The translations under genes were made by a program, and so were the position numbers. 48,760 nucleotides of DNA. It comes from Geothermobacter sp964501815 (GTDB lineage Bacteria > Desulfobacterota > Desulfuromonadia > Desulfuromonadales > Geothermobacteraceae). Under the pieces are notes generated by a model. The model was not told the origin of the DNA and did no database searches. It was given only the letters and a program-made list of their open reading frames with translations. The DNA is taken from assembly GCA_964501815.1 (NCBI GenBank), contig CAZCUR010000008.1:1-48760 (forward strand), given 5' to 3'. Shown here piece after piece: positions 24,287 through 32,112 of this stretch (positions are counted from its first letter, which is position 1; every line of letters starts with the position of its first letter).

Positions 24287-25225
24287 ATGCTGCTGCCAGC
24301 ATTGGTCTTTGTTGCGGGTCTGGTACTGCTCTACCTTGGCGCCGAATGGCTGGTAGCCGGCAGTTCACGCCTGGCCCTCGGTTTCGGGGTCCGTCCTCTG
24401 GTCATCGGTATGACCGTGGTCGCCTTTGCCACCAGCATGCCTGAAATGCTGGTGTCTCTGGCCGCGGCCTTCCGCGATTCCCCGGATCTGGCCGCCGGCA
24501 ATATCGTCGGCTCCAACATCGCCAATATCGGCCTGATTCTTGGCTGTGCCGCACTTCTGAGTCCTCTGTCTGTGACGTCGGCAACCTTGCGGCGCGAACT
24601 GCCTTTTCTGACGGCGGTCTCGGTCCTGTTCGGGCTGCTTTGCCTCGATGGCACGCTGGGGTCCGGTGACGGCCTGGTGCAATTGATCCTTTTGACAGGT
24701 TTTCTCGGTTACTGTCTGCGCGATACCCGCCGTCAGCGGCGGATGGAGAACTTTGAGGCGGTTGGTGCCGGGCGGGCATCCCGGCGGGGCCGCGACCTGG
24801 TCCGGGTGGTTGTCGGTATTGCCGGCCTGGGGGTGGGGGCCGAAATGATGGTGCGCTCGGCCGTCATCCTGGCACGACAGTTCGGCGTCAGTGAGCTGGT
24901 TATCGGTATCAGTGTCGTTGCCGTCGGCACCAGCCTGCCCGAACTGGCCGCGTCGGTTGTCAGCGCCTGGAAAGGCGAAATGGACATCAGCATCGGCAAT
25001 GTCATCGGCAGCAATATCTTCAACCTGCTGTTTGTGCTCGGGCTTTGTCCGCTGTTTCATCCCCTGGCCATAGACCCGCAACTGGTGCGCGTCCAGCTGC
25101 CCATGATGCTTGGTTTTACCCTGCTGCTCTGGCTGCTGTCCCTCAGTGGTCGCATCGGCCGCCGTAAAGGCGTGCTGCTGCTGGTCTGCTATGCTTCATT
25201 CATTCTCTTTCTGTTTCGGAGCTGA
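24287..25225 (+). CDS. Calcium/sodium antiporter of the CaCA family
   Basis: 312 residues with about ten membrane helices. Two internally repeated alpha motifs: VGSNIANIGLILG preceded by MPEMLVSLAAAF, and IGSNIFNLLFVLG preceded by LPELAASVVSAWKG. The conserved acidic residues in PE and the GSN motif bind the transported cation. This is the YrbG-type prokaryotic cation/Ca2+ exchanger in the inner membrane. Substrate ion cannot be fixed from sequence. Three bases separate it from the DUF3108 gene. Confidence 0.9.
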   Translation: MLLPALVFVAGLVLLYLGAEWLVAGSSRLALGFGVRPLVIGMTVVAFATSMPEMLVSLAAAFRDSPDLAAGNIVGSNIANIGLILGCAALLSPLSVTSATLRRELPFLTAVSVLFGLLCLDGTLGSGDGLVQLILLTGFLGYCLRDTRRQRRMENFEAVGAGRASRRGRDLVRVVVGIAGLGVGAEMMVRSAVILARQFGVSELVIGISVVAVGTSLPELAASVVSAWKGEMDISIGNVIGSNIFNLLFVLGLCPLFHPLAIDPQLVRVQLPMMLGFTLLLWLLSLSGRIGRRKGVLLLVCYASFILFLFRS

Positions 25226-25227
25226 AC

Positions 25228-26064
25228 ATGCGCCTTTGTCTGGTTGGCCTTCTGGGCTTTACACTGCTGTTCGCCGCGGCGCCGACGATGGCGGTCGCGG
25301 ATCCACCCCCATCCGGCGGGGAGGCCCTTCCTCCCGCCATTGCCGGTCTGCCGGATGTCATTTATCACTACGATATCGCCTTTCTCTGGTTCAAACGCCT
25401 GGCCCGGGGAGAATTCTACCTGACCCGCGGCGATACCCCGGGAACCTGGCGCGCCGTTCTGGATGGCCGTACTCTCGGCCTGGCCGCCTGGCTGACGCGC
25501 GAGAGAGAGCAGAAGTACGAGTCCCTGATGCGCATGGATGAGGAGGGCCGGCTGCACACTATCTGGCACGCGTCGACGATTTTCAAAAAACGCGGCAAAA
25601 AACGCTACGGGCGGACCAAGACCTTTTATTATGACCATGCCAAACGACAGGTACGTGTGACGGTCAAGCGGGATGGGGTGGTGACCGAAGGGGAGCCTTT
25701 GCCCATGACCGGCGAAGCGGAGCCGGTCGATGTGCTGACCGCTTTTTTCAATTTTCGCGCCGGGTTCTACGGCCCTCTGGAGGAAGGGCGGCATATCGTG
25801 GTGCCGACCTTCAGCCGCAAGGGGCCCTCTGATATCGTTATCGACATTTTGCCGCCGCAGCAGCGGCCGAAAAAGTATCGGTCTTTGAGGAACGTTTTGT
25901 TCTGCCGGGTGCAGCTCGACCAGGAAGTGTTCAACACCGGCGGGGGCGATGTCTGGGTCTGGCTGGACAAACAGGGCATGCCTCTGGGAGGGGTGGTGGA
26001 AAATGTCCTGGGGCTCGGGGACGTCCGGGGGAGCAAGGCCAGGGAGGTCAGGAATGAAAACTGA
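25228..26064 (+). CDS. DUF3108 domain-containing exported protein
   Basis: 278 residues with a clear signal peptide (1-24, ending PTMAVA). The mature part is beta-rich with the DUF3108 pattern: YHYDIAFLWFKRLARGEFYLT, KKYGRTKTFYYDH-type segment (KRYGRTKTFYYDH), VDVLTAFFNFRAG and the C-terminal VWVWLDKQGMPLGGVVENVLGLGDVRG. DUF3108 proteins are periplasmic proteins of unknown function, structurally similar to lipoprotein carriers. Overlaps the pyrophosphatase gene by 11 bases. Confidence 0.8.
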   Translation: MRLCLVGLLGFTLLFAAAPTMAVADPPPSGGEALPPAIAGLPDVIYHYDIAFLWFKRLARGEFYLTRGDTPGTWRAVLDGRTLGLAAWLTREREQKYESLMRMDEEGRLHTIWHASTIFKKRGKKRYGRTKTFYYDHAKRQVRVTVKRDGVVTEGEPLPMTGEAEPVDVLTAFFNFRAGFYGPLEEGRHIVVPTFSRKGPSDIVIDILPPQQRPKKYRSLRNVLFCRVQLDQEVFNTGGGDVWVWLDKQGMPLGGVVENVLGLGDVRGSKAREVRNEN

Positions 26065-27703
26065 GCGGGTCTATGTCGTTGGGCACCGCAATCCCGATAC
26101 CGATTCCATCTGCAGCGCCATGGCCTATGCCCGCCTGCTGCAGCGTCAGGGCCGGAGCGAGGTGCGCGCCGGACGGGCCGGGCATCTGAACCGTCAGACC
26201 GAATTCGTGCTGGAGGAGCTGTCGCTGCCGCAACCCGAGCTGCTCAATGATGTTTATCCGCGGGTGGCTGATGTCATCGGTGACCAGGTGATAACCCTGC
26301 GGCAGCATGAGCCCCTGTCGCGGGCGATGGAACTGTTTCATCTGCACAATATCCGTCAGATTCCGGTGGTCGACGAACAAGGGTGTCCCGCCGGGTTGCT
26401 GGTGCTCAAACGCATTACCGAGCACTTTCTGGTGCCGCGGCGCGAGGCGGATATCAGGCGGGTACGTACCAGTATGGCGACCCTGGCGCGCTGCCTGCGC
26501 GGCAAGGTTCTCGTCGGCGGGGATAACGACTGTGTTGAGGAGCTGGACCTGTATGTCGGCGCCATGTCGGTGGAAACCTTTGCCGAGAAACTGGGGCGGC
26601 AGGATCCGGGCCGGGTGGTCCTTCTGACCGGGGACCGGCCGGAGATCCAGCAGCATGCCCTCCAGGCCGGCGTGCGCGCTCTGGTGGTGACCGGGGGGCT
26701 GCCGCTGGACCCGGGCCTGATCGCCCTTGCGGAGAAGACGGGGACAGTGCTGATATCAACCCCTTTTGATACCGCTACCAGCGCCTGGCTCAGCCGGCTG
26801 GCAACCCCGGTCGGGGAATTGGTGCGGGCCGATTTTTTGCGGGTTGAGCAGCATGAGCGGGTCGAGGATGTGCGTCTGAAGCTGATTCATCACCAGGACC
26901 CGGGCGGCATTGTCGTCAATCATGAAGACAGGGTGGTGGGCATTCTCACCAAAAGCAACCTGCTGCAACCTTCACCCGTCAAGCTGATACTGGTCGATCA
27001 CAATGAGCTGGGGCAGGCGGTCAGCGGCGCCGACAAGGTGGAGATTCTGGAGGTGATCGACCATCATCGCCTGGGCAATTTCCACACCGATCAGCCCATC
27101 CGTTTTGTCAATCAGCCGGTCGGCAGCACCTGTACTGTTGTCGCCGGGCTCTACCGGCAGGCGGGGATAGAGCCCGAACCGGCCTATGCCGCCCTTATGC
27201 TGGCCGGGCTGATGTCCGACACCGTGTTGCTCAAGTCGCCGACAACCACCGACGTCGACCGCCGGACGGCCGATTGGCTGGGGGGACTGTGCGGCTACGA
27301 TGGGGTCGAGTTCGGCCGGCGCATGTTCCAGGCCGGCAGTTCCCTGACGGGGTTCGCCAGCACCCGGGAGCTTGTCCTGTCCGATTTCAAGGAGTTTGCC
27401 AGCGACAGGCTCCGTTTCGGTATTGGTCAGGTCGAGGTGGTCAGCTTCGAGGAGTTCCACGAGCGTCGTGCGGAGCTGGAACGGGAACTTGCGCGCCTGA
27501 AGGAGGAAAAGGGGCTGGGCATGATCGGCCTGCTGGTCACGGACATTGTCCATGCCACCAGCTTGCTGCTTGCTTTGGGCGGCAAGGAACTCCCTTATCT
27601 GATCGGCTACCCGGCCCTTGACGACAACCTGTACGAGCTGAAAAACGTCCTGTCACGCAAAAAGCAGCTGGTACCGCATCTGCTCAAGGTGCTCCAGGGC
27701 TGA
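26054..27703 (+). CDS. ppaC: Manganese-dependent inorganic pyrophosphatase with regulatory CBS and DRTGG domains
   Basis: 549 residues from ATG 26054 (SD AGGGAGG), inside the end of the DUF3108 gene. Family II PPase (DHH family) with metal motifs GHRNPDTDS (His11, Asp15, Asp17), VDHNE (Asp315-Glu318) and DHH (336-338). Inserted between them are a first CBS motif (about 70-130: VITLRQHEPLSRAMELFHLHNIRQIPVVD), a DRTGG-like domain (about 160-245) and a second CBS (about 250-305, GIVVNHEDRVVGILTKSNLL). Such CBS-PPases are regulated by adenine nucleotides and, with DRTGG, by diadenosine polyphosphates. It hydrolyses PPi in the cytoplasm. The C-terminal DHHA2-type domain is intact. Confidence 0.93.
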   Translation: MKTERVYVVGHRNPDTDSICSAMAYARLLQRQGRSEVRAGRAGHLNRQTEFVLEELSLPQPELLNDVYPRVADVIGDQVITLRQHEPLSRAMELFHLHNIRQIPVVDEQGCPAGLLVLKRITEHFLVPRREADIRRVRTSMATLARCLRGKVLVGGDNDCVEELDLYVGAMSVETFAEKLGRQDPGRVVLLTGDRPEIQQHALQAGVRALVVTGGLPLDPGLIALAEKTGTVLISTPFDTATSAWLSRLATPVGELVRADFLRVEQHERVEDVRLKLIHHQDPGGIVVNHEDRVVGILTKSNLLQPSPVKLILVDHNELGQAVSGADKVEILEVIDHHRLGNFHTDQPIRFVNQPVGSTCTVVAGLYRQAGIEPEPAYAALMLAGLMSDTVLLKSPTTTDVDRRTADWLGGLCGYDGVEFGRRMFQAGSSLTGFASTRELVLSDFKEFASDRLRFGIGQVEVVSFEEFHERRAELERELARLKEEKGLGMIGLLVTDIVHATSLLLALGGKELPYLIGYPALDDNLYELKNVLSRKKQLVPHLLKVLQG

Positions 27704-27728
27704 CCCTGCAGTTTTTCACCTGCCGGCT

Positions 27729-28079
27729 TCAGTCAAAAGAGGCGCCGTCAATCAGTTTTGGCGACAGTGCCAGCGGATCAACCCCTTCCAGACATCCGGC
27801 GTTGACCCGGACCTGCTGCGGGTTGGAGCGAGGGTTGTGGTGGGTATAAACCCCGCAGACCTTGCAGAAGTAGTGTCTGGCCCGGCCGGTGTGAAACTGG
27901 TAAAGGCTCAGACAGTCTTCGCCTTTAGTGAGGCGGAAGGTGCCTTCCGCCGCCAGAAGCATGGGGACGCCTTTGCGGCGGCAGATGGAGCAGTTGCAGC
28001 GGACCGCCGTTGTCAGGTCGCAGTCCAGTTCGAAGGTGACTCGTCCACAGTGGCAGCTGCCCTGGTAATGCTGATTCAT
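27729..28079 (-). CDS. GFA-family protein (CENP-V/glutathione-dependent formaldehyde-activating-like)
   Basis: 116 residues from ATG 28079, seven bases after AGAGG; ATG 28085 lies too close to that SD. Zinc-binding cysteine pattern of the GFA fold: SCHCGRVTFEL (Cys9, Cys11), RCNCSICRRKG (Cys28, Cys30, Cys33) and FCKVCGVYTHH (Cys72, Cys75). Members bind two zinc ions; only some act on S-hydroxymethyl-glutathione, and most have no known substrate. The gene follows the thioredoxin-domain protein gene on the same strand with a 30-base gap. Confidence 0.85.
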   Translation of the reverse strand: MNQHYQGSCHCGRVTFELDCDLTTAVRCNCSICRRKGVPMLLAAEGTFRLTKGEDCLSLYQFHTGRARHYFCKVCGVYTHHNPRSNPQQVRVNAGCLEGVDPLALSPKLIDGASFD

Positions 28080-28109
28080 CTCCATACCTCTTTGTTTCCA
28101 ACTGTTGCG

Positions 28110-30188
28110 TCAGCCGAGCAGATACTTTTCAATCTGGCTGATGTCCGTTGTCGGCGGATGGCATTGTCCGGCGGCACAGTACCAGAATGTGGTCCTTTCA
28201 TCCAGCGCCTTCCGTTGCTGCAGCGCGGGCAGGTCGAGCTGTCGCAGCCTGTCCGTGGCGATCAGGGTGGCGGGCCGTTTCCCGGTTTGGGTGTACAGCT
28301 GGCGAAGGATGGGACCGACCTCGGTGCCCGGTTCCGGAACCAGAACCAGGGTCGGTTCCGGATCGAGCCAGCGGTCGAGAGCAGAAAGCAGCCAGGAATA
28401 GGCGCGCGGATAGCGCTGCGCCTCGGCGCTATGCCGGCGCAGCAGGCCTTCAGCGGCCTGTTCCAGATGCGTGTCGCCGGTCAGGCGGCCCAGACGCAAA
28501 AGCAGGTCGGTGGCCGCCGAGATTCCTGAAGGCAGCGCGCCATCCTGAAGATTGCGGCCCGGTACCAGGACGGTTTCCGTGTCGCGGCCGCTGTCGTACA
28601 GACCGCCGGAATCATCGCGGAACAGGTCGAGCATATCTCCTGTCAGCCCAAGGGCTTCAAGCAGCCATCGCTCGTCGAAGTCGGCCTGATAAAGTTCATA
28701 CAGGCCCAGACCAAAAAAGGCATAATCCTCAAGAAACGCCGGTATGGCCGGCTCGCTATCACAGTAGCGGCGCAGCAGGCGGCCATCGCCGCGGCGCAGG
28801 AAGTCGAGCAGGAAGTTTGCGGCCCGGCGTGCGGCTTCAATCAGTTCAGGGCGCTGCCAGACGGCTCCGGCCCGCGCCAGGGCGGCAACAGCCAGGCCGT
28901 TCCAGCCGGTAAGGATCTTTTCGTCCCGGTGGGGCCGGGGACGTTGTTCGCGCAAGGCAAACAGGCTGGCCCGCACCGCGTCGAAATACGGCTGCTCCAG
29001 GCCGTCCGGGTGCAGGGTCAGGATGGTACTCCCCTCGAAGTTCCCGGCTTCACTCATCTGAAACAGGCGCGCGGCCTTTTCGGCCGTGGAGGCCGGCAGG
29101 TCCCTTTGGACATCGGGCAGACTCCAGAGATAAAAGGTGCCTTCTTTGCCTTCGGAATCGGCATCTTCGCCGCAGAAAAAGGCTCCTTTTTCGTGGCGCA
29201 GGTCGCGCAGCAGGTACGCGGCGGTTTCCAGGGCCATGCGCTGGGCCAGTCCCGAGGTGTCGATTTCGGCCGCATCGCAGCAGGAGAGAATCAGTAACGC
29301 CTGATCGTAGAGCATCTTTTCAAAATGGGGGACCAGCCACCTGCGGTCGACCGCATAGCGGTGTATGCCGAAACCGAGCTGATCGTAAATGCCACCGAAA
29401 CGGATGGCCTTCAGGGTGGCCAGGACCATGTCACCGGCGTCAGCGGCCTGGAAACGTCGCTGCAGGCGCACCAAAAGGGAGAGATTGTGAGGGGCGGGGA
29501 ATTTGGGCGGAGCGCCAAATCCGCCCCAGACCGAATCAAAATCGGCGCGATACTGGACCAGGGCCTTGTGGAGCAGTTCGGCATCGGGGTCGGTGACGGT
29601 CGCTGGGTTTTGTTCGATCCGGGTCAATGTATCGGTGACGCGTTGGGCGCCGAGCAGCAGTTGCTCCCGGTCGTTGCGCCACATGTCTGCTACCTTGAGC
29701 AGCAACTCCTGCAGGCCGAATTGCCGGCCGCGTGAGGTCGGTGGCAGATAGGTCGCGGCAAAAAAGGGTCTTTTGTCGGGAGTGAGCAGCAACGTCAGCG
29801 GCCAGCCTCCGCCACCGGTCATGAGCTGACAGACCTTCATGTAGGTTGCGTCAACATCGGGGCGCTCTTCGCGATCAACCTTGATGGCGACAAAATGACG
29901 ATTGACCAGATCGGCGATCGTGTCCGACGCAAACGATTCCCGGGCCATGACATGACACCAGTGGCAGGTCGAATAGCCAATGGAGAGCAAAACGGGAACA
30001 TCCCTTTCCCGTGCGACGGCAAATGCCTGGTCATTCCAGGGATACCAGTCGATGGGATTTTGCGCGTGCTGGAGCAGGTAGGGGCTTTTTTCGAAGATCA
30101 GCCGATTGTATTTCGGACCGCCGTCCTCGGGCAGAGTTGCCAGTTCGGCGGCGGTCGGTCGGATGGAGTGGGGTGTTGCTGCAGTCAT
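28110..30188 (-). CDS. Thioredoxin-domain protein of the YyaL/SSP411 family (DUF255)
   Basis: 692 residues, full length. N-terminal DUF255 thioredoxin-like domain: YNRLIFEKSPYLLQHAQNPI, active-site-like GYSTCHWCHVM (Cys75, Cys78), VDREERPDVDATYM and GGWPLTLLLTPDKRPFFAATYLP. The rest is an (alpha/alpha)6 barrel as in N-acylglucosamine 2-epimerases, with YDQLGFGIHRYAVDRRWLVPHFEKMLYDQA in parts, WNGLAVAALARAG and YNRL. Family function is unresolved; the combination of a thioredoxin fold and glycosidase-like barrel is constant. Its start is about 48 bases downstream of the terminator of the predicted small RNA at 30236-30316. Confidence 0.9.
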   Translation of the reverse strand: MTAATPHSIRPTAAELATLPEDGGPKYNRLIFEKSPYLLQHAQNPIDWYPWNDQAFAVARERDVPVLLSIGYSTCHWCHVMARESFASDTIADLVNRHFVAIKVDREERPDVDATYMKVCQLMTGGGGWPLTLLLTPDKRPFFAATYLPPTSRGRQFGLQELLLKVADMWRNDREQLLLGAQRVTDTLTRIEQNPATVTDPDAELLHKALVQYRADFDSVWGGFGAPPKFPAPHNLSLLVRLQRRFQAADAGDMVLATLKAIRFGGIYDQLGFGIHRYAVDRRWLVPHFEKMLYDQALLILSCCDAAEIDTSGLAQRMALETAAYLLRDLRHEKGAFFCGEDADSEGKEGTFYLWSLPDVQRDLPASTAEKAARLFQMSEAGNFEGSTILTLHPDGLEQPYFDAVRASLFALREQRPRPHRDEKILTGWNGLAVAALARAGAVWQRPELIEAARRAANFLLDFLRRGDGRLLRRYCDSEPAIPAFLEDYAFFGLGLYELYQADFDERWLLEALGLTGDMLDLFRDDSGGLYDSGRDTETVLVPGRNLQDGALPSGISAATDLLLRLGRLTGDTHLEQAAEGLLRRHSAEAQRYPRAYSWLLSALDRWLDPEPTLVLVPEPGTEVGPILRQLYTQTGKRPATLIATDRLRQLDLPALQQRKALDERTTFWYCAAGQCHPPTTDISQIEKYLLG

Positions 30189-30235
30189 AGCGACTCAAGT
30201 CTAACAGAACGATGCAGGACTGCAGGCCAGGTTTC

Positions 30236-30316
30236 CAAAAAAAAGACCCCGTGAAGGAGGGGAATCACGGGGCCAAAGGTCTTCGGCCCAGAGGCCGAAG
30301 CTGGAAACATAGCTTG
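30236..30316 (-). ncRNA. Predicted small RNA B with C-rich terminator loop
   Basis: Predicted start near 30316, end in the T-run 30244-30237. From 5' to 3': an unstructured lead, a perfect 8-bp hairpin CTTCGGCC-TCTG-GGCCGAAG (30300-30281), then an intrinsic terminator with a 10-bp stem (30274-30265 with 30254-30245), loop UUCCCCUCCU and eight T. No SD-started reading frame is seen. The loop is complementary to Shine-Dalgarno-type sequence. It resembles unit A upstream (same CCCCGUG/CACGGGG stem core and C-rich loop). Computer folding and transcript data are lacking; an alternative is a series of back-up terminators. Confidence 0.6.
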
Positions 30317-30322
30317 TTGTGA

Positions 30323-30351
30323 ACCATAGCGGAAAGTTCTGCCTCGGGCAA
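30323..30351 (-). promoter_or_regulatory. Promoter of small RNA B
   Basis: Minus strand TTGCCC (30351-30346), 17-base spacer, TATGGT (30328-30323). It lies between the terminator of unit A and the hairpins of unit B, as expected for an independent transcription unit. Confidence 0.5.
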
Positions 30352-30375
30352 GAACTCTTCTCTATGGGGGTTGTT

Positions 30376-30443
30376 AAAAAAGACCCCGTGCACGGAGGGG
30401 GGGTGTACACGGGGTCAACCTGAGCCCATGGGACTCAAGGCAA
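30376..30443 (-). ncRNA. Predicted small RNA A with C-rich terminator loop
   Basis: Predicted start near 30443, end in the T-run 30381-30376. Contains a 7-bp hairpin UGAGUCC-CAU-GGGCUCA (30437-30421), then an intrinsic terminator with a 12-bp stem GACCCCGUGUAC/GUGCACGGGGUC (30416-30405 with 30393-30382) and an 11-base loop ACCCCCCCUCC, followed by six T. No coding potential is apparent in about 68 bases. It lies in tandem with unit B and shares its terminator design, which suggests duplication. Confidence 0.6.
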
Positions 30444-30449
30444 GGGGAA

Positions 30450-30477
30450 TGTATAACAATTTGCCGGTGCAGTTCAA
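30450..30477 (-). promoter_or_regulatory. Promoter of small RNA A
   Basis: Minus strand TTGAAC (30477-30472), 16-base spacer, TATACA (30455-30450). It starts right after the terminator of the cytochrome gene, so unit A is not simply read-through from that gene. Confidence 0.5.
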
Positions 30478-30514
30478 GAGAAAAAGTGCGAAAAAGTATT
30501 CATGAATCTGAATA

Positions 30515-30546
30515 AAAAAGCCCGGACCGACAGGCCCGGGCTTTTT
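30515..30546. terminator. Bidirectional intrinsic terminator of the cytochrome c3 gene
   Basis: Stem GCCCGG/CCGGGC extended by five A-T pairs (30515-30525 with 30536-30546), flanked by A-run and T-run so that it can act on both strands. It lies 20 bases past the cytochrome stop on the minus strand. Confidence 0.8.
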
Positions 30547-30565
30547 GGCAGTCTCCCTGCGCAAG

Positions 30566-30886
30566 TTACTTCTTGTGGCAGGTCTTGCAGGAGGTGCTCA
30601 CACCTTTTTCCTTGTGGCAGCCCTTGCAACGTTTGTGAGCGGCATTCTTGAACTTGGGAGCCTTGCTGCCGTCATGGCAGCCACGGCAGGCCCCGGCTTC
30701 GACGCCATTGTGATGGCAGGTCTTGCAGTCACCGATGCGCTCCTGATGCGCCTTGTGCGGGAAGGTGACGGTGCCCATCTTGGCCGGAAGTTTGATGACT
30801 TCCGGACCGTTGTCAGCCGAGACGATGGCGGCGGAGCCAAGAGCGATGAAGCCGATGGCAACCAGAACAGCGATGAAACGTTTCAT
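30566..30886 (-). CDS. Small tetrahaem cytochrome c3-type protein
   Basis: 106 residues from ATG 30886, seven bases after GAGGAG; the ATG at 30892 is too close to the SD. Signal peptide (1-24, ending VSA). Four CXXCH haem sites at residues 54-58 (CKTCH), 67-71 (CRGCH), 87-91 (CKGCH) and 100-104 (CKTCH). Four further histidines (44, 47, 59, 84), including the CHH typical of cytochrome c3, can supply bis-histidine ligation. The mature protein is about 80 residues, the size of the trihaem c7 (PpcA) family, but has one haem more. It should be a soluble, low-potential periplasmic electron carrier. Monocistronic, with its own promoter and terminator. Confidence 0.9.
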   Translation of the reverse strand: MKRFIAVLVAIGFIALGSAAIVSADNGPEVIKLPAKMGTVTFPHKAHQERIGDCKTCHHNGVEAGACRGCHDGSKAPKFKNAAHKRCKGCHKEKGVSTSCKTCHKK

Positions 30887-30914
30887 ACCCATTCTCCTCT
30901 CAATGTGAATATTT

Positions 30915-30948
30915 GGGGCACGGTGCCCCGTAGCTGGGTGCATTTATA
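30915..30948 (-). promoter_or_regulatory. Promoter and leader hairpin of the cytochrome c3 gene
   Basis: Minus strand: extended -10 TGCTATAAA (TATAAA at 30948-30943) and, within the leader, GGGGCACCGTGCCCC (30929-30915), a near-perfect palindrome just upstream of the SD. No good -35 box is seen, so activation may be needed. The hairpin could stabilise the message or control its translation. Confidence 0.5.
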
Positions 30949-30966
30949 GCAGGATGGTTGGGGGCG

Positions 30967-31001
30967 GACATCAGACATCAGCCTGAATGTCGGCCGATGT
31001 C
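30967..31001. promoter_or_regulatory. Cluster of four GACAT/ATGTC half-sites
   Basis: GACAT at 30967-30971 and 30974-30978, ATGTC at 30987-30991 and 30997-31001: two nested inverted repeats in 35 bases between the cytochrome gene and the divergent HTH gene. Candidate operator, perhaps for the adjacent HTH protein. Confidence 0.4.
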
Positions 31002-31149
31002 GATATGAAAAAAAGTGATTTCAAGTGGTTGTAAATCTCCATGTCGGGTTGTGGAACATGTTTTGGTTTTGTTGCGTCGGGTCGATTTTGCCCCTTTTCA
31101 CGGGTTGCGACTCCTGTTAGACTTGCCGGGCCTGCATCGGGAGAGAGAT

Positions 31150-32079
31150 ATGGACGTCAGACTGCCGCCGACCGTTTCCATCGATGGTCGGGTGATTCGC
31201 CAGATTCGGGAACAAAAGAAGCTGACCCAGTTGTATGTTGCCAAGGTCGTGGGTGTGACGACCGATACCATCAGCCGCTGGGAAAACAACCGTTATCCGA
31301 GCATCAAGCGCGACAATGCCCTGCTTTTGGCGGAGGCTCTGGAAGTTCCGGTCGAAAGGCTGCTGCGGCGTGAGGAAACGGAGCCAGCCGAGGGCGACAG
31401 CCCTGCTCCGGTTCAGAACGCGCGCCGCTGGTGGCTGGCCCTGTCCGTCCTGGCGCTGTGCGCTCTGGCTACGGGTTTGTGGTTTGTCAGGCATCATGGC
31501 GTCTCCGCCGTCAGGGTCATGGCCCGGCGGTTGCTGCCGGTGCATGCCGCTCCTGGCAGCGTGCTCCCCGTACGGGTTCGTCTTGATGCGCAGTTGCGTG
31601 AGCGCGGTTTTATTCTGCGTGAGCATTTCCCCCCGGGGTGGAAATTGATCGAGGCCAACCCGCCCGCTTCGAGTCTCGACAATATCAACGGGACTGCACG
31701 CTGGATTGTCAAGCCCGGGGAGGACCGCAAACGTATCGTTTACCTGGTCCGGGTTGCTGATGACGCCGTCCTCGATACCTCGGTGAAGTTTTCCGGCGAA
31801 GTCGTTCTCAAGGGAGAGGATACGGATGGGGAGGCCCGTGTCGGTGGTGCGGATGTGGTGACGGTCCGCCCCGTGCTCTGGGCCGATTCCGATGGTAATG
31901 CTGTGGTTGATGATGCCGAGATTCTCGCCGCTTCCGATGTCTATGACGAGATGAAGGGGGTCCATCTCAACTGGGACCTGCTGGAGAAGGTCTGGGATGC
32001 CGGCGGTTACCGCTGGCAGGCCAAAAAGCGGCAGTTTGTGCCGGTCAAGGCCGCGAAAACGGCTGAGAAACGGCCCTGA
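31150..32079 (+). CDS. Membrane-anchored XRE-type HTH protein with periplasmic EF-hand-like loop
   Basis: 309 residues from ATG 31150 (SD GGGAGAG); the frame is open back to 31015 but without SD. Cytoplasmic HTH (about 10-72: IRQIREQKKLTQLYVAKVVG, TTDTISRWENNRYP), one transmembrane helix (about 93-113), then an external beta-rich domain (about 128-240) and a calcium-loop pattern DSDGNAVVDDAE (Asp246, Asp248, Asn250, Asp254, Glu257), the spacing of an EF-hand or half a dockerin repeat. The layout recalls RodZ or transmembrane one-component regulators. Function unknown; a role in controlling the divergent cytochrome gene is possible. It ends 33 bases from the convergent SafE-like gene. Confidence 0.72.
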   Translation: MDVRLPPTVSIDGRVIRQIREQKKLTQLYVAKVVGVTTDTISRWENNRYPSIKRDNALLLAEALEVPVERLLRREETEPAEGDSPAPVQNARRWWLALSVLALCALATGLWFVRHHGVSAVRVMARRLLPVHAAPGSVLPVRVRLDAQLRERGFILREHFPPGWKLIEANPPASSLDNINGTARWIVKPGEDRKRIVYLVRVADDAVLDTSVKFSGEVVLKGEDTDGEARVGGADVVTVRPVLWADSDGNAVVDDAEILAASDVYDEMKGVHLNWDLLEKVWDAGGYRWQAKKRQFVPVKAAKTAEKRP

Positions 32080-32112
32080 CACCCTGTGAGGTCCGCGGGC
32101 GGGCAGGGTTGG

